Below, in pieces: positions 1 to 11,869 of a stretch of 64,000 nucleotides of DNA; the stretch's first letter is position 1, and each line of letters begins with the position of its first letter. Both the position numbers and the translations under genes were made by a program. Location: assembly GCF_003473485.1 (NCBI RefSeq), contig NC_053043.1:4660001-4724000 (forward strand), read 5' to 3'. This DNA is from Medicago truncatula. Taxonomy: Eukaryota; Streptophyta; Magnoliopsida; Fabales; Fabaceae. The notes beneath the pieces were generated by a model. The model searched no databases, had not been told where the DNA came from, and saw only the letters and a list, made by a program, of their open reading frames with translations.

Positions 1-354
1 ATTAAGTGTGACCCGAGTGATCTGATAGCAAAAATATGATAAAAAGTTATCCAACCGATCTTAAATATGCTCTTATATCATTCTATAATTTCAATTGAAG
101 ATAACTAAACCATAAAATCATCATGGTGGAAGCTGAAGACTATCATACCCAAAATTTGACATGTGAATCGTGACTCAAGCCACCCGATAACAGAAAACTC
201 ATTTTAATATTAATCTTGGATAGACTTCAATATTATTTTAGAGTTTATGATCGAACTTAGTATAATTTCACAAATCTGATTTGTAAGGGAATGATACGCA
301 AACATGTGTGACAACCATATATCTCTTTCTAAAGTGAGACTCTCAAAATTTCTT

Positions 355-693
355 GGGTGTGTTTGCTTTGCAAAACAGCAAGTACTGGACAGAACAGTAA
401 AATATAGAACAGTACAACATAAGGCAGAACAACACAGGACAAATTTTTTATACCATTGAGTAATTTTTTGTTTTATACGATTTTTGAGGAACAAAATGCT
501 ATTTTGGTATTTTAAACAACTTGTATGTGAGACAAAAAGTTGTGCTGTGGTTTGGTGAGAGACAAAAATATGAATTTTTGTTCCGTCCCACCTCCAGTTT
601 GTCTTGTACCTGAAACAGTTTTACAAATCAAACACTGAACAACTAAAGTTGTTCTGTCTTTTCCTTCATTTTTTTTTAGTAAATCAAACACAC
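355..693. mobile_element. Short MITE-like element upstream of GDSL-1
   Basis: The left end reads GGGTGTGTTTG and the right end reads CAAACACAC, an imperfect inverted pair about 340 bp apart. The interior has no coding capacity. The ends resemble those of Harbinger or hAT MITEs, but I could not define a clean target duplication, so the family is open. Confidence 0.4.
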
Positions 694-728
694 TGTTTCT
701 GTCTCATCGATTGAAACGTGGACAATGA

Positions 729-735
729 TATAAAT
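729..735 (+). promoter_or_regulatory. TATA box candidate of GDSL-1
   Basis: TATAAAT lies 76 bp upstream of the ATG at 811. A start site about 30 bp downstream would give a 5' leader of about 50 nt, normal for a plant gene. Support is position and sequence only. Confidence 0.45.
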
Positions 736-810
736 GCATTGCAGACAATGTACAGCTTAAGGTGAAAAGAAGGTATTGTTCAGTCAATAACAAAAAAACC
801 AAATTCTATT

Positions 811-3800
811 ATGGCTTCACCAGTTTGGTCCCTCCAACAACAATGGTTATTCATTGTTCTGCCACTGGTTTTTACTACTGCTGCTACTAGTTGCTACTCT
901 TCAATCTTCAGCTTCGGAGATTCCCTCACTGATACCGGAAACTTGTATTTCATTTCCCAACCACAGAGCCCCGATTGTCTGCTCCCTCCTTACGGTAAAA
1001 CCCATTTTCATCATCCCAATGGACGCTGCTCTGATGGCCGCCTCATCGTTGATTTCATCGGTATAACTCAATTTCCATCATACCCTTTTTTTCCTTTTCA
1101 CTTTATTCTTTGATAAAAATTCATTTTTTTTTGTAAATTGCAACCTTGTTTATTATCTACAAATTATTAACACAGACACCGGACACTGACACATTAACAT
1201 CAATAATAATTTAAAAAGTGACATAACTGAATAGCTTCGGTATTTGACATTGACACTTGTAACACTAGACTTGACTTCTATTATAAGTGTTGATGCTACA
1301 AAGTTTGTTAATGTTACTGTTTTTGTGTGTGCTGGGTTTGTGAAGCTGAGTTTTTCAGGCTTCCATATTTGAAACCTTATCTGGGTTTCATAAATGGTGG
1401 GAACATTGAGCATGGAGTGAATTTTGCGGTTGCTGGAGCTACTGCGTTAGATCGAAGTTTCTTTGAAGAGAAAGAGTTTGTTGTTGAAGTGACTGCAAAT
1501 TACTCTCTCATTGTTCAGTTAGATGGGTTCAAGGAATTGTTGCCTTCTATCTGCAATTCTACTTCAAGTGAGGTTACCTACTATTCGCTTTCCCACATTT
1601 TGTTTTTATAAATACTTGTCCCATTGCAAATTTGCATTTATTAATTTGAACCACGAATTTGATGGGTTGAGAATAGTTTATAGACTATTTATTATAGTTT
1701 TATAGTTAAGGGATCAAATAGAAGAGATAATGAAAGTTTATGGATCAAATTGAAGATTTACTCTTGATTATATGATATGATGTTTAAATAATAGAAATTG
1801 ACTGAGAATTTTGTCTGGGAGATAGTTTGATTTAAATATTCAGTAGCTTTCCTAGTATTTGAATGTTGTTCTTCATGTAAGGATTTGATTCACGAAATAT
1901 TTAATTGATCTCAGTATTTACTTATTACTTTGTATCCCTTGCTTTTTCTTGACTGTTTAAGTTGGTAATTCTGGTTTATGCGATTTCATTCTCTTTAGGC
2001 TGCAAAGGTGTTCTTCACAGCTCCTTGTTTATTGTGGGAGAGATAGGAGGCAATGACTATGGTTTTCCTTTGTTTCAAACAAGTGTATTTGGAGATCTTA
2101 TTACTTACGTACCCCGAGTAGTATCTGTAATCACTTCATCAATTAGGGTAAGAGTTTAATTCAGTGTTTGAAAGTTGAGTAGTAGTTATTTCAGTATTCT
2201 CTTATCCTCATATTAAGTTTCACATTTTGAACATTTACTTGTCACATAGTACATATTATTTGTCATTTTACAATACTCACATCTTGTTTTTGTATTTCAA
2301 TACACCTAACTTTTTATCAAATTACGTTATTAATAAGGATATTTTAGTCAATAAATCTCATTTTGTGATAGAAATTATTACACTCAATTATTTTCTTAAA
2401 AAATGTGTATAACTTTGAAGTATGAGACACAAGGAGTAAGTTTTTCAAGCTCAAAATCAGATTCACGTTAATGAAATAGTGAGATTCAGATTACTCTTAG
2501 TTTTCTTTGAGAAACCCAGGTTTTTAATTTGTGGTTTCTTTTTACTCCTGTTGAAGTCATTTTTAATCTTCAATTAGTTTATGAGTTTATGCAGGAGTTG
2601 ATTAATTTAGGTGCTGTCACGATTTTGGTTCCTGGAAGTTTACCACTTGGATGCAATCCAGCCTATTTAACAATGTTTGCGACTAAAGATGAAGAGGAGT
2701 ATGATCAAGCTGGATGTTTGAAATGGTTAAACAAGTTTTTTGAATACCATAATGAGCTGCTTCAAACCGAACTACATAAGCTTCGAGTGCTGTATCCTTT
2801 TACTAATATCATCTATGCAGATTATTTCAATGCTGCATTGCAGTTGTACAAATCTCCAGAACAATATGGTAGTCTGCTTGCTAATCCTCTTTACTTTTTA
2901 TGTCATATCAATGTGTTTGTGCTGCAAGTAAGCATTACAAGTTGCAACATAAAAGTTCAGTCATATAGAACTGTTCAGGGTTCAGGAAGGATACCAAACT
3001 GAATAGTTAAAACAATTTGGTAAAACGTAACCGAACTGTTCATAGTCACCTTTAAAAAAACAAACTATACTTTTTCGACATTTTTTGCAGACCTCATTGT
3101 AACAAATTTTTATTATTAACTGATAATTAGGAATGTTGAGAAAAGCCCAAAATCGAACCAAATTGAATAGTATGACTGTTTAAAAAAACTGAAGAACTGT
3201 TAAATTGAACAAAACAGAGCTGCACCGGAAAGAACCAAACAATCAAGGATAATTCGTGAACTCAACTGAACCGAACTCGGTTCAGTTCCTGAATTGTCAA
3301 TCATTGTTTGACTTTTTTCAGTGTGTTTTGGTTTTGGTTTTTTTAACAGCCCTCATTTTCATGTGATATTTATATTATTAATTAGTGGCAATATTGTCAT
3401 TTTGCAATTGTCCACGAGGGAGATTTTAACTATGTCCTTTGATATTACAAGGTCAAATCCTTACCACTAAACTAGCACCTCATGGACATTCATGTGTTAT
3501 TTAGTCATTGTTATTAGTTAGATAACATGAATCAATAATTTACAGCAGAACTAAACTAGAGAGTCTCTATGTCATGAATTTTCAGTATGCCACTAAATCA
3601 TTGAAGAGTGATACAAGGATTTGCTTCACTATTGTAACAGGGTTTGATGGAAATGCTTTTAAAGTTTGTTGTGGAGGTGGAGGCCCTTACAATTACAATG
3701 ATTCAGCACTATGTGGAAACTCAGAAGTGATTGCATGTGATGATCCTTCAAAATATGTTAGCTGGGATGGATATCATCTTACTGAGGCTGCACATAGATG

Positions 3801-3873
3801 GATGACTGAGGCTTTATTAGAAGGACCATACACCATCCCTAAATTTAGTTTCTCTTGTCTTAGTAGTGAGTGA
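811..3873 (+). CDS. GDSL esterase/lipase, copy 1 (intact)
   Basis: The product is a secreted SGNH-fold acyl hydrolase of the plant GDSL family. The clade resembles At5g45910/At1g28590 and acetylajmalan esterase; the substrate cannot be read from sequence. Proposed exons are 811-1060, 1346-1567, 1999-2147, 2595-2868 and 3641-3873, giving 375 residues. All junctions are GT/AG and phases agree. A hydrophobic N-terminus (about residues 1-27) looks like a signal peptide. Block I is FGDSLTDTGN with the nucleophile Ser38, block II is NFAVAGATAL, block III is GEIGGNDYG, and block V is WDGYHLTE with Asp341 and His344. The length is typical of the family. It is the first of a same-strand array with identical exon plan. 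Intron 4 carries a SINE-like insertion that the decayed paralogue at 20385 lacks. Confidence 0.92.
3359..3489 (-). mobile_element. SINE-like insertion in GDSL-1 intron 4
   Basis: About 130 bp is flanked by near-identical 13-mers, TTCATGTGATATT on the left and TTCATGTGTTATT on the right, as expected of a target duplication. The decayed paralogue (about 21570-21600) has only one such site and no insert. On the minus strand the insert carries a tRNA-like stretch (TTTAGTGGTAAGG). A related fragment occurs near 34160-34200. Confidence 0.5.
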
Positions 3874-4855
3874 GACCTTTGCAGATTTCATCAACTAGTA
3901 ACTACGCAATGGAGAGAAAAAACAATGTATTTCTCTATGTTATTGTAAAAAAATAAGTCAAACAAAATATTAATCTGAGTGGTTGAATCCTACCGTCCAC
4001 TTGCAGAGATCTATTAGAGAAAAACTCTACATGGACTAACGACCGAAATTGACACCGGAGGAATCGAATGAGACCTTGAGAGAAACAAACTCCAAGTCAG
4101 CATCATCAAACTAGTTTGGGTGGTTACATATTCTTAAAAATGAGACTAACTCATGTGGTTACATATTCTTGAAAATGAAAATGCACGCTCTGAATAAAAG
4201 ATTGTATAAAGTAGAAAAATTGAACACAATTTATTGAAGTTCGAATCAATAAATCCTACATCTTTATTGAGGTTGCCATTATCACTGCGATCATGCTGAA
4301 TGCTGCAGCACCAGTGTTACAAGACTTTCTTAGAAGAAATTCACAGCCCCTCACTTGAACACTCTATTATCCCTCTTGCTCAACGATTCTGCGAAACAAT
4401 CTCAAATCCAATTCAATGGACTCTCAAGTCTCAATATTTTTCAAAATCAACCGTTGAATTGAAAGTTATTAATATTTATAAATTTTGATATTAATCCATG
4501 AACAATTCATATGTCACCAAGATGTATTGAAAAAAAGTTATTTGTAATTCTTTCATCAGTAGATAATAGAACACATCAATATATTCACAAAAGAGTGTTA
4601 GTAACACATCCTCTAACACATGAGAAGATCATCTCCACTGGAAACTATCAGTTTTCAGTTTTATGTAGACATTGAATCTTTTGTCAAAAAATGTGACAAT
4701 CTCTTCCCCTAATGCACATATCCCAACACATTTCTTTTTATTGAGTAAAATCCATATGGTCTCGACAAAATTATGAGGCCCACATAAATTGATATAATTC
4801 ATAAATTTTAATCAATAAAAGACAATTTTTTTTTAAGGAAAAGAGAGTTTGTTTT
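3874..4855. other. Intergenic region downstream of GDSL-1
   Basis: This holds the 3' untranslated region of GDSL-1 and AT-rich sequence. A short direct repeat with the core GTGGTTACATATTCTT occurs near 4120 and 4157. I see no gene. Confidence 0.5.
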
Positions 4856-6114
4856 GGAGTAAATAGGCAATTACTCATCGAAATTGTAAGTTTCGATAAT
4901 TACCTCCTCTTAAATTAACAAAATTTCAATTGCCCTCCTGAAATTGCACAACGTTAACCAATTTACCTTCTCCGTCAAATTTTTCTGTTAGTCAACGTGA
5001 CGTTTTTTTGCAAATACCCCCTGAAGTTTTGCACTTATTTGCAAAATGCCCCCTAAACTTGAAAATTTATATATTTTTTCTTATCCTTAAAAGTGGCTGA
5101 ATTATCACCGACTTGTAGAGCATATTAGCTAAGTTTTGACGGTATGCAGTACACGTTGGTGTTTACTGCTATCCATTCATAATAAATTAACAGAATTCTC
5201 AATATACACGTTGGTGAAGTACAAAAGTTGGTGTTTACTTGTTCTCATGCATGAGTACAAACAAGAAAATTATTTTGGTCTGGATCGATGGTAGCATCAG
5301 AATAATATACAATATGTTGCCATAATGCCATTAGCTTATTCAGCGGCTTGAAAATACTACTCCCTCCGTCTTAAATTGTATGACGTTTTGGGCATTTCAC
5401 ACATATTAAGAAATATAATTAATACAGTATGGGGAAGAGATATTATGAGTTGTTTTACAAAATTATCCTTAATAAATGATATGAGAAAAATAAATGAAAG
5501 AATTGAAAGAAGAAAGAGTAATAAATGGTTAAGGATATAATAGGAAAAGTAACATTAATGTTTTATTGGTATTATAAAGTGATATACAATTTGGGACAAA
5601 TATTTTTTCTAAAGTCACATACAATTTGGGACGGAGGGAGTATTATATACTGCTGCAAGAAACTTTCCTTGAGAAGATGTTATGTTTCAACTAAGCTGAA
5701 CAATGTGTACTTAATAGAGGCATGGGGAAGAACAAAACTTGAGAGCTGAAATAAAAGCAAAGCTATAAATAAAAACTTAGCTAACGTTGGAATAAAGAAA
5801 TGCGTTTATGTTTGTTTTGTAAATATTTTTGAGTTTTAAACATTATTGTAGGGTTTACCAATATGTTTCATAATTCAGTGATAATGCAGTCACTTGAAAA
5901 AAAATATAAATTTTCAAATTCAGGGGGGATTTTGCACATAAGTGCAAAACTTCAGGAAGATATTTGCAAAACGTCATGTTGACTAACAAAAGAATTTGAC
6001 GGAGGGGGTAAATTGATTAACGTTGTGCAATTTCAGAGGATAATTGAAGTTTTGTTAATTTCAAGGGTAATTGACGAAACTTATAATTTCAGGGGGATAA
6101 TTGCCTATTTACTT
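4856..6114. mobile_element. Mutator-like non-autonomous element with long inverted repeats
   Basis: The outer about 235 bp at each end are inverted copies, for example TAAATAGGCAATTA on the left and TAATTGCCTATTTA on the right, extending inward through matching tracts around 4990-5070 and 5910-5990. The element is flanked by the identical 9-mer GTTTGTTTT (4847-4855 and 6115-6123). Long inverted repeats with a 9-bp target duplication are the signature of the Mutator superfamily. There is no transposase ORF, so it must depend on a helper in trans. A Stowaway MITE is nested inside. Confidence 0.8.
5360..5640. mobile_element. Stowaway-type MITE nested in the Mutator-like element
   Basis: The ends are CTCCCTCCGTC and its complement GACGGAGGGAG, flanked by TA on both sides. 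Length (281 bp), ends and TA target site fit the Tc1/mariner Stowaway family. It sits between the long inverted repeats of the element at 4856-6114, so it arrived later. Confidence 0.85.
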
Positions 6115-6193
6115 GTTTGTTTTGTTGTAGTGTGTATTTTTGACATTAATTTCAAAATCAATGTTCTATAACTCACTATTAATATGTTTAGCA

Positions 6194-6224
6194 CTAGTGT
6201 AACGCCCCGTGCCAAGCACGGGAT
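6194..6224 (-). mobile_element. Helitron-like 3' terminus
   Basis: Read on the minus strand, a hairpin (CCCGTGC TTG GCACGGG) is followed after a short spacer by CTAG and then T. That is the hairpin-plus-CTRR architecture of Helitron 3' ends. The body would extend rightward on the plus strand. I could not find its 5' end. Confidence 0.45.
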
Positions 6225-6439
6225 ATATTTTATTAAAATTTTTTAACAGAGTTTACCAATAAATAAGTTTTTTTAGATATTATTTTGACTTTTTTAGTTT
6301 GATTTTATTCAGAATTTTGATACTCTGCTTAAAATAGTGAGAAAAAGTACAACTATGCTTAAAATATAAAAATACTATAAATAATTACTATATTCTTAAA
6401 AATATATCTAATTAATAGGAGGCATGATTACCTCTGTTA

Positions 6440-7140
6440 TAATCTACCATTATGACTTTGCCCTCTCTTTAGAAATCTTCTGCAACCTCACCCCCTTTTT
6501 TTCGAAACCTTTATCACTTATGATGTACCAACATGCAACGATGGTGCGATGAGTGGCGTCGTCCCCCCGCACCACCCTTTTTCCGGTTCCCACAACAATT
6601 TGTGTCGTTGGTTTCCGATTCAACCAATACCGAATCTGCTACGGGTGGTGGTTGCTGAGTTGTTGGTATTCGTAAATTGTTGGCTGTCACTAGCGATCTT
6701 GTTTGGTTCTGTGTGTTGGCTTCTCAATGGCAGAATCCCGCGTTGGTTTGGTAGAAACCCAAAAGGGTCCGTTCTTTATCCTCTATTTTGCCACCGTTTT
6801 AGACCTTTTTCGCCACCGTGTGGATTGGTTATGGTGGTTCATTCGAATCCGCCGTCTCCTCCCTTTCTTTGGAGGTGGTTGCGGTTCTACGTTGGGCCAA
6901 AAATGACTGTTAATTTGATGTTGATCATAGCAGTAAACAGTTAGTGCATGTGGATTTGTTAATTACCGTGTTGGCGGTTGAATCTACTCCCCACTCCCAA
7001 GAATATGTATGTCTTTTGCAACCCATCAATCCTTGATTGACATGAGACTGTATGGACTTGAAAGAGTCATTAATGCTTGTTGCCGTTGTTGCATGGGGTT
7101 GATGGCACGTGATCCGATTTTGCGTTGACAAACGTGTATC
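6440..7140. other. GC-richer island of unknown origin
   Basis: Base composition rises sharply against the AT-rich surroundings, and overlapping ORFs occur in two frames (6549-6944 and 6703-6906). Neither translation shows a family I recognise. The position just inside a Helitron-like 3' end allows the idea of a captured host gene fragment, but nothing identifies a donor. Confidence 0.35.
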
Positions 7141-7436
7141 GTTGATGGTATTCGTTTGTTAGAATTAATTAGGCTCGAATCCACTTTGTTGATCTTTTTT
7201 TGATGTATTACCCGTTAGGGTGGATCCACTTGGATTGACTGGATCAAATTTTTTGTCCTCCAGGTTTTATATTTTTTTTTTCCTTTTTTTAATAATATAT
7301 ATGGAACAACTGAAAATCGATTAAAATAGGGTACCAACTTAATTGAGATTATTCTTTTTGCTCCTGTCTTATAAAAATATAATAAAAAATCTACCACTTT
7401 GAATAAAGCTATTACTTTTTTTATTTAATCATAATA

Positions 7437-7802
7437 CTCTCTCGGATTTCAATTATAACAAAATATTTAAGTTCAAAAATTTACTTATATGCAATTAGTT
7501 TTCTCGAATGTTTTCTAAAAAAATATAAAATTATGAAAAGTACCATCTATTGGAACTTGTTTCATGAGAATAAAAAAATATTAAAAATAAAACTTACATG
7601 AATTAAAATGTATATTAGGACAACTACCTTTTAAATAGAGTCAAAGTATGTTATATATTCTTTTTAATTTAAGATAAAAAAAAATAAAAAAAAAATCTTA
7701 AATTAAAAAAATATATAACTTACTTTGACTCTATTTTAAAGGTAGTTGTTTATTTTTTATATCTAAGATTGGAGAGAGTCCCTAAAAAAATATTGGAGAG
7801 AG
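7437..7802. mobile_element. Stowaway-like foldback MITE
   Basis: The ends read CTCTCTCGGAT and, inverted, ATTGGAGAGAG, each flanked by TA. A second GGAGAGAG lies 21 bp inside the right end. The centre is a long hairpin, listed separately. The small size, TA target and foldback core fit a Stowaway-like MITE. Confidence 0.5.
7620..7749. repeat. Long near-perfect hairpin
   Basis: Two arms of about 55 nt are near-perfect inverted copies. The left arm begins ACAACTACCTTTTAAATAGA, the right arm ends TTTTAAAGGTAGTTGT, and the loop is A-rich and about 20 nt. A transcript would fold into a miRNA-precursor-like stem. Many such stems are only MITE cores. Confidence 0.75.
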
Positions 7803-8049
7803 TATTTCTCTTGAAAGCAAATCATCTCTAGTGAGAAAAATTTGAGAAAACAATTTTATTTAATCTCCTTTCTTCATTTTTTTTAATTAGAGATCAATGT
7901 CACAAATTAAAACAATCTAACCTAATTTCGTTATGTTTTAGTGTAGTTATGATTTCGAATTCATCGTTTCCCCTTTTTTCCAAGCAAACACTTCCTCTTT
8001 CTTAATGTTCCTAACCGAAATCCACAAACTAAAACCTCCATCAAACATG
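7803..8049. other. AT-rich spacer
   Basis: No gene or clear element was seen between the foldback MITE and the LINE remnant. Confidence 0.4.
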
Positions 8050-9140
8050 GGGAAGAAAAAGGTAGGAGATCTATGTCAACCCATTCAATTTCATGCAAGT
8101 TCATCAACTCCTCAATGGTGATCCTAAGAGTAAGGTTAAAAAATTCTTCTGGTATGCTAATGTGGAAATTGATTTGATGACAACTTGATGATAGTGGAGA
8201 GTAATGAGAAAAATACTCCTTTTTTATAATGATTCGTGGTTGTAGAGTGGTCCTTTGTGTGATATATCTAGAGGAACTTTTGAGTTATATCAAAATAACT
8301 TTATGCCATTTAAGGAGATACGTTGGTTAGGGTTGGATGGGGTGGAGACGATGTCATAGAATTTTTCTTGGAATGAGGTGCAGGGGATATATTGTTGTTA
8401 TTTGTTGGACAACATTATTTTTAAGGCTAGCGTTTTTGATAAGTTTCTTTAAAGTTGATCATGGTGAAAGGTACCCTGACAAAGGGGTATATCATCTAGT
8501 TGCAAGTGGAACATGATGAACCTATGGCTCTAAAAAATCTCATTAGGAACAAAGTAGCTCCTTTAAATGTCTCTATCTTTTCGTGGAGGCTCTTGAATAT
8601 CTAAATTCTAATAAATGGCAACTTAGCTTGATGGAGTGTTTAAAATATGGACTTATTTTTATGTTCTGGCAGATGTGAAAAAGAGGAGAATTATCTTTTT
8701 TTGTATGCTAATGTGAATTCTTTTACAGCATATGACATAATATTCTAAAGTGGTTGAAATTATTGCGTTCTTCCAATTAATTATTGTGAGTGTACTCTTC
8801 ATTTCAGTGGTTCTCAATTGTTCCAAAAAAAGTTTGTTTTAGTTTTCAGTTGATTTTGCTGACTTGCATTTGGATTATTTGGAAAGACAAAAATTCTTAC
8901 ATTTTTGTCACAAGAACCAGTTTATGGTGTTGTTAGATAAATATACATTTCTCGTTTACTGGATACAAAATGCTAAGAAATCATGTATGTATTTTGAGTT
9001 GAAATGTTGGTGGAATAATCTTTCTACTTGTCTTGTTTATTCTACCTCATGATTTGGTTCTTTTGTATCTATGCATCTTGAACTTTGTATTTTCCTTTAT
9101 TGGGCGGATCTTGTGCTTGAAAGGTTTTTAATATAATTGA
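8050..9140 (+). mobile_element. LINE remnant (zf-RVT region)
   Basis: Conceptual translation in shifting frames gives pieces typical of the region behind plant L1 reverse transcriptases: NKVAPLNVSIFSWRLL (the zf-RVT motif), LCDISRGTFELYQNN, FSWNEVQG and ICIWIIWKDKN-like text. Several stops and frame changes interrupt it and no RT core is left. The 3' part ends in a T- and A-rich tail near 9140. It is a decayed non-LTR element, not a gene. Confidence 0.6.
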
Positions 9141-10969
9141 TCTGAGGTCTTCATACAAACAAAATCCACCCCAGTCAAGAAACCAACTACATCAATATAT
9201 AATTTATTGCATGTTGTTAGAAAGGGATGGGGGTTTGAAATTAGTTTCATGATAAAAATATGATTCAAATTACATTTCATGTCGTAAGAATCATTAAAAA
9301 CATCATATGCAGTGTAAACGAATACATGTTTGTAGGGACCAAAAAAGATTTAAATATATTGATTTTTGTGTTAATTGTAAAATTCAGTTTGTATTCGTTG
9401 TGTGATGGTCTATATGAACCACTGTTGCTAGCAAAATCAAATGAGGAAATCGTGAACACCATTCCCTCTTGGAGCTGCTCCTTGAACTTGTAAATCAATG
9501 TTCTTCGAATAAACACACCTATTCGATCACCCTAGATAACAAAGATTAAAATATTATACTTTAAACAAACAAAAAAAAACAAAAAACAAAAACGGTATGA
9601 AAAAAGTATCATTCGATCCATTAGAACCAACTCCATAGAAAATGGTAGTTTTTTATTTTTGTAGTCTTGAACAAACCAAGCACGAACAACCCTCACTACC
9701 AATGTCCAGGATTATTTTCTTGGCGAAACATCAGAGATGAAGTTGTGTTTCGTAGACGTTTTTCTTTGCAATAGAAAAAATTACAGAAATTACTTAGAAT
9801 ATAGATATTAGAGAACCAAAGAACAGAAAAAGAAGAACTATATTTTGTGATTGTTGTGTACTTATACCCAAAAGTGCTACTATTTATATAGAAAAATAGT
9901 ACCATAACGGTTAATATCTATTAATCATTAATTTGATCGTTTTAAAATTAATATTATCAACGTATTTAAAATTATAAAATATGCATTAAACGATTAGATT
10001 ATATTTGATGTAACCTACAAAAAAATTAACTTCATAACATTTGAAATTTAATAATATCTTATTAAATATTATGTAATATAATTTTGCAACGAATAAAAAT
10101 TAATTATATAACCTTAAAAACTAATTACTACAATTAAATTTTTAATTAGTAGGTTACTGTCATAGTGTAACGGACCAAAATTCAAAATATAATTTATTCA
10201 AATTATTTATTATAATTTTGTAACCTACCAAATTTTTAATGTACCATATAAATGTTAATCGAATAATAATTATATTAATAATTATTTGATTGTAACGTAC
10301 AAATTTTTAATGTAACATATAAATTTTAATAAAAACAATTATTATATTAATAATTATTTGATTGTAACCAACTATGTATTTTATGTAGAATTTAATGATT
10401 AATAAAAAACAGTTTTTAATAATAATTATAATTATTAAGCTTGTATTAAAAATTAGGAGAAATCTTTGGAACAAATGCCAAGTAGGATTATGATGATGTG
10501 GACATCTTTAGAGGAGAGGATTTTGAAATAGACTGTTTCTAAAAACTCTAAATTGTTAGTATAAAGATAAGTGAACCAATGCTATGTAAACATCCAATTG
10601 ATTAAAACTATACAATAACTAGGTCTCACCAAGTTTTTTGAAGACAAATTATGTCTCACCAACAAATGAAAGTAGGGTAAAATGTGTTGTATGCAGATGA
10701 ATGAAGGTTCACAACCTGCAAAACAATAAAATGTAACGTTAAACCCGAGGTATGACTACGTCATTGTATGAAGAAATTATCTGCAGAATTATGCAACTTT
10801 CCCGTAATACAACAGATTCTTCTCGGCGTTAAGCATACCAAGACTATCAAGATACGGATAAAAATATGAAGACTCAATGACTCAGCCACTTAGTAATTTT
10901 GTGAAAATGAAAGAAGTGTTAAACAATATTCAGAAGCAAGTACATAGGTAACAAACAATTTTGTTACCT
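9141..10969. other. AT-rich intergenic region
   Basis: No host gene was seen. Around 9690-9910, read on the minus strand, a TATATAAATAG promoter-like box is followed by a pyrimidine-rich leader, which could be an old LTR fragment of uncertain family. From 9910 to 10470 the sequence is extremely AT-rich with short repeated phrases such as TAATAATTATTTGATTGTAAC (near 10275 and 10350). Confidence 0.4.
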
Positions 10970-11149
10970 AAGGGCCTTGCTAACCAGTGTCCTAAGGACA
11001 TTGATTAAAGAATCCATAAGTTGAAGTTTTGTCTTGAAAATGTAAGCTGTTACATTTAACCAAGTAATGATTACACATATTTTTATAAAAAACTTACTTA
11101 TTTTATTTGCTTAATCAATGCCTCTAAAACACTAATTAGCATTCTCCTC
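10970..11149. mobile_element. Small MITE with imperfect inverted ends
   Basis: The left end (AGGGCCTTGCTAACCAGTGT) matches the inverse of the right end (TAATTAGCATTCTCCT), and both continue into CATTGATTAA. About 180 bp with no coding sequence. A related terminus appears at 14030-14075, so a family is present. The target duplication was not resolved. Confidence 0.5.
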
Positions 11150-11597
11150 AAAATGATGGTACTCACCATGTTAACTTGCCTTAAGACAAAGTAGGAATAA
11201 AATTCAACACTACAACCACACGTTTTTTAATAGCTAATCATAATAATAATAATGATATTTTTATTATTATCATCAAAGTTGTTTTTATTATAGGAGTTCT
11301 TTTTATGAAATTTTGATTTGAATTAAAACTAAAAATATAAAAGTTTGTTGCTTTCAGGTTATAACAAACTTTTATTCAATAAAGAAATTATAACAAATCA
11401 AACTAATCATGATTATTTTTTTCAATGACACCAACAATTTAACAAAAAAATATAATCTATTTTTTTTTTAGTGACATCAACAACAATCTTTATTAAAGAA
11501 AAAATTGTTTAAGTGTATAATTGGAATAATGAAAAAGTAATTATAAATATACTCATCTAGTTTGTTACACTTTTTAAATGATAAAGAAAAATAATCA

Positions 11598-11600
<3 letters not shown>

Positions 11601-11632
<32 letters not shown>
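11601..11632. repeat. (AT)n microsatellite with a dispersed flank
   Basis: About 16 AT units. The sequence to its right (TCGTGTTTGTTACATTTTTT, then an AATATTTAAATTTAT phrase) is also found right of the microsatellite at 52334, so both belong to one dispersed repeat. Confidence 0.85.
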
Positions 11633-11635
<3 letters not shown>

Positions 11636-11794
11636 TATCGTGTTTGTTACATTTTTTTCAATATTTAAATTTATATTCTTATCTTTTTTTTTGAAGAAAT
11701 ATTCTTATCTATTTGTTACATGTGTTATTTGTATTGAAAAATGATGACATTTTTAAAAAGATAAAATGTCAATCCAAGAAAACTGAAAGGGATT

Positions 11795-11798
<4 letters not shown>

Positions 11799-11842
<44 letters not shown>
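11799..11842. repeat. (AT)n microsatellite
   Basis: About 22 uninterrupted AT units immediately upstream of the LINE RNase H remnant. Likely length-polymorphic. Confidence 0.9.
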
Positions 11843-11844
<2 letters not shown>

Positions 11845-11869
11845 TTCTTCAAGTGGATACTATTGGTTT

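Larger units (their letters stand above)
1..810. other. Left flank and GDSL-1 upstream region
   Basis: No convincing gene was seen here; the small minus-strand ORF at 210-494 has no recognisable domain. The stretch holds a short element with inverted ends (355-693) and, near its right end, the presumed promoter of the GDSL gene that starts at 811. Confidence 0.5.

Noticed and set aside
854-1066. Second-frame ORF inside GDSL-1 exon 1
   Set aside because: It overlaps the signal peptide and block I of GDSL-1 in another frame and has no family features.
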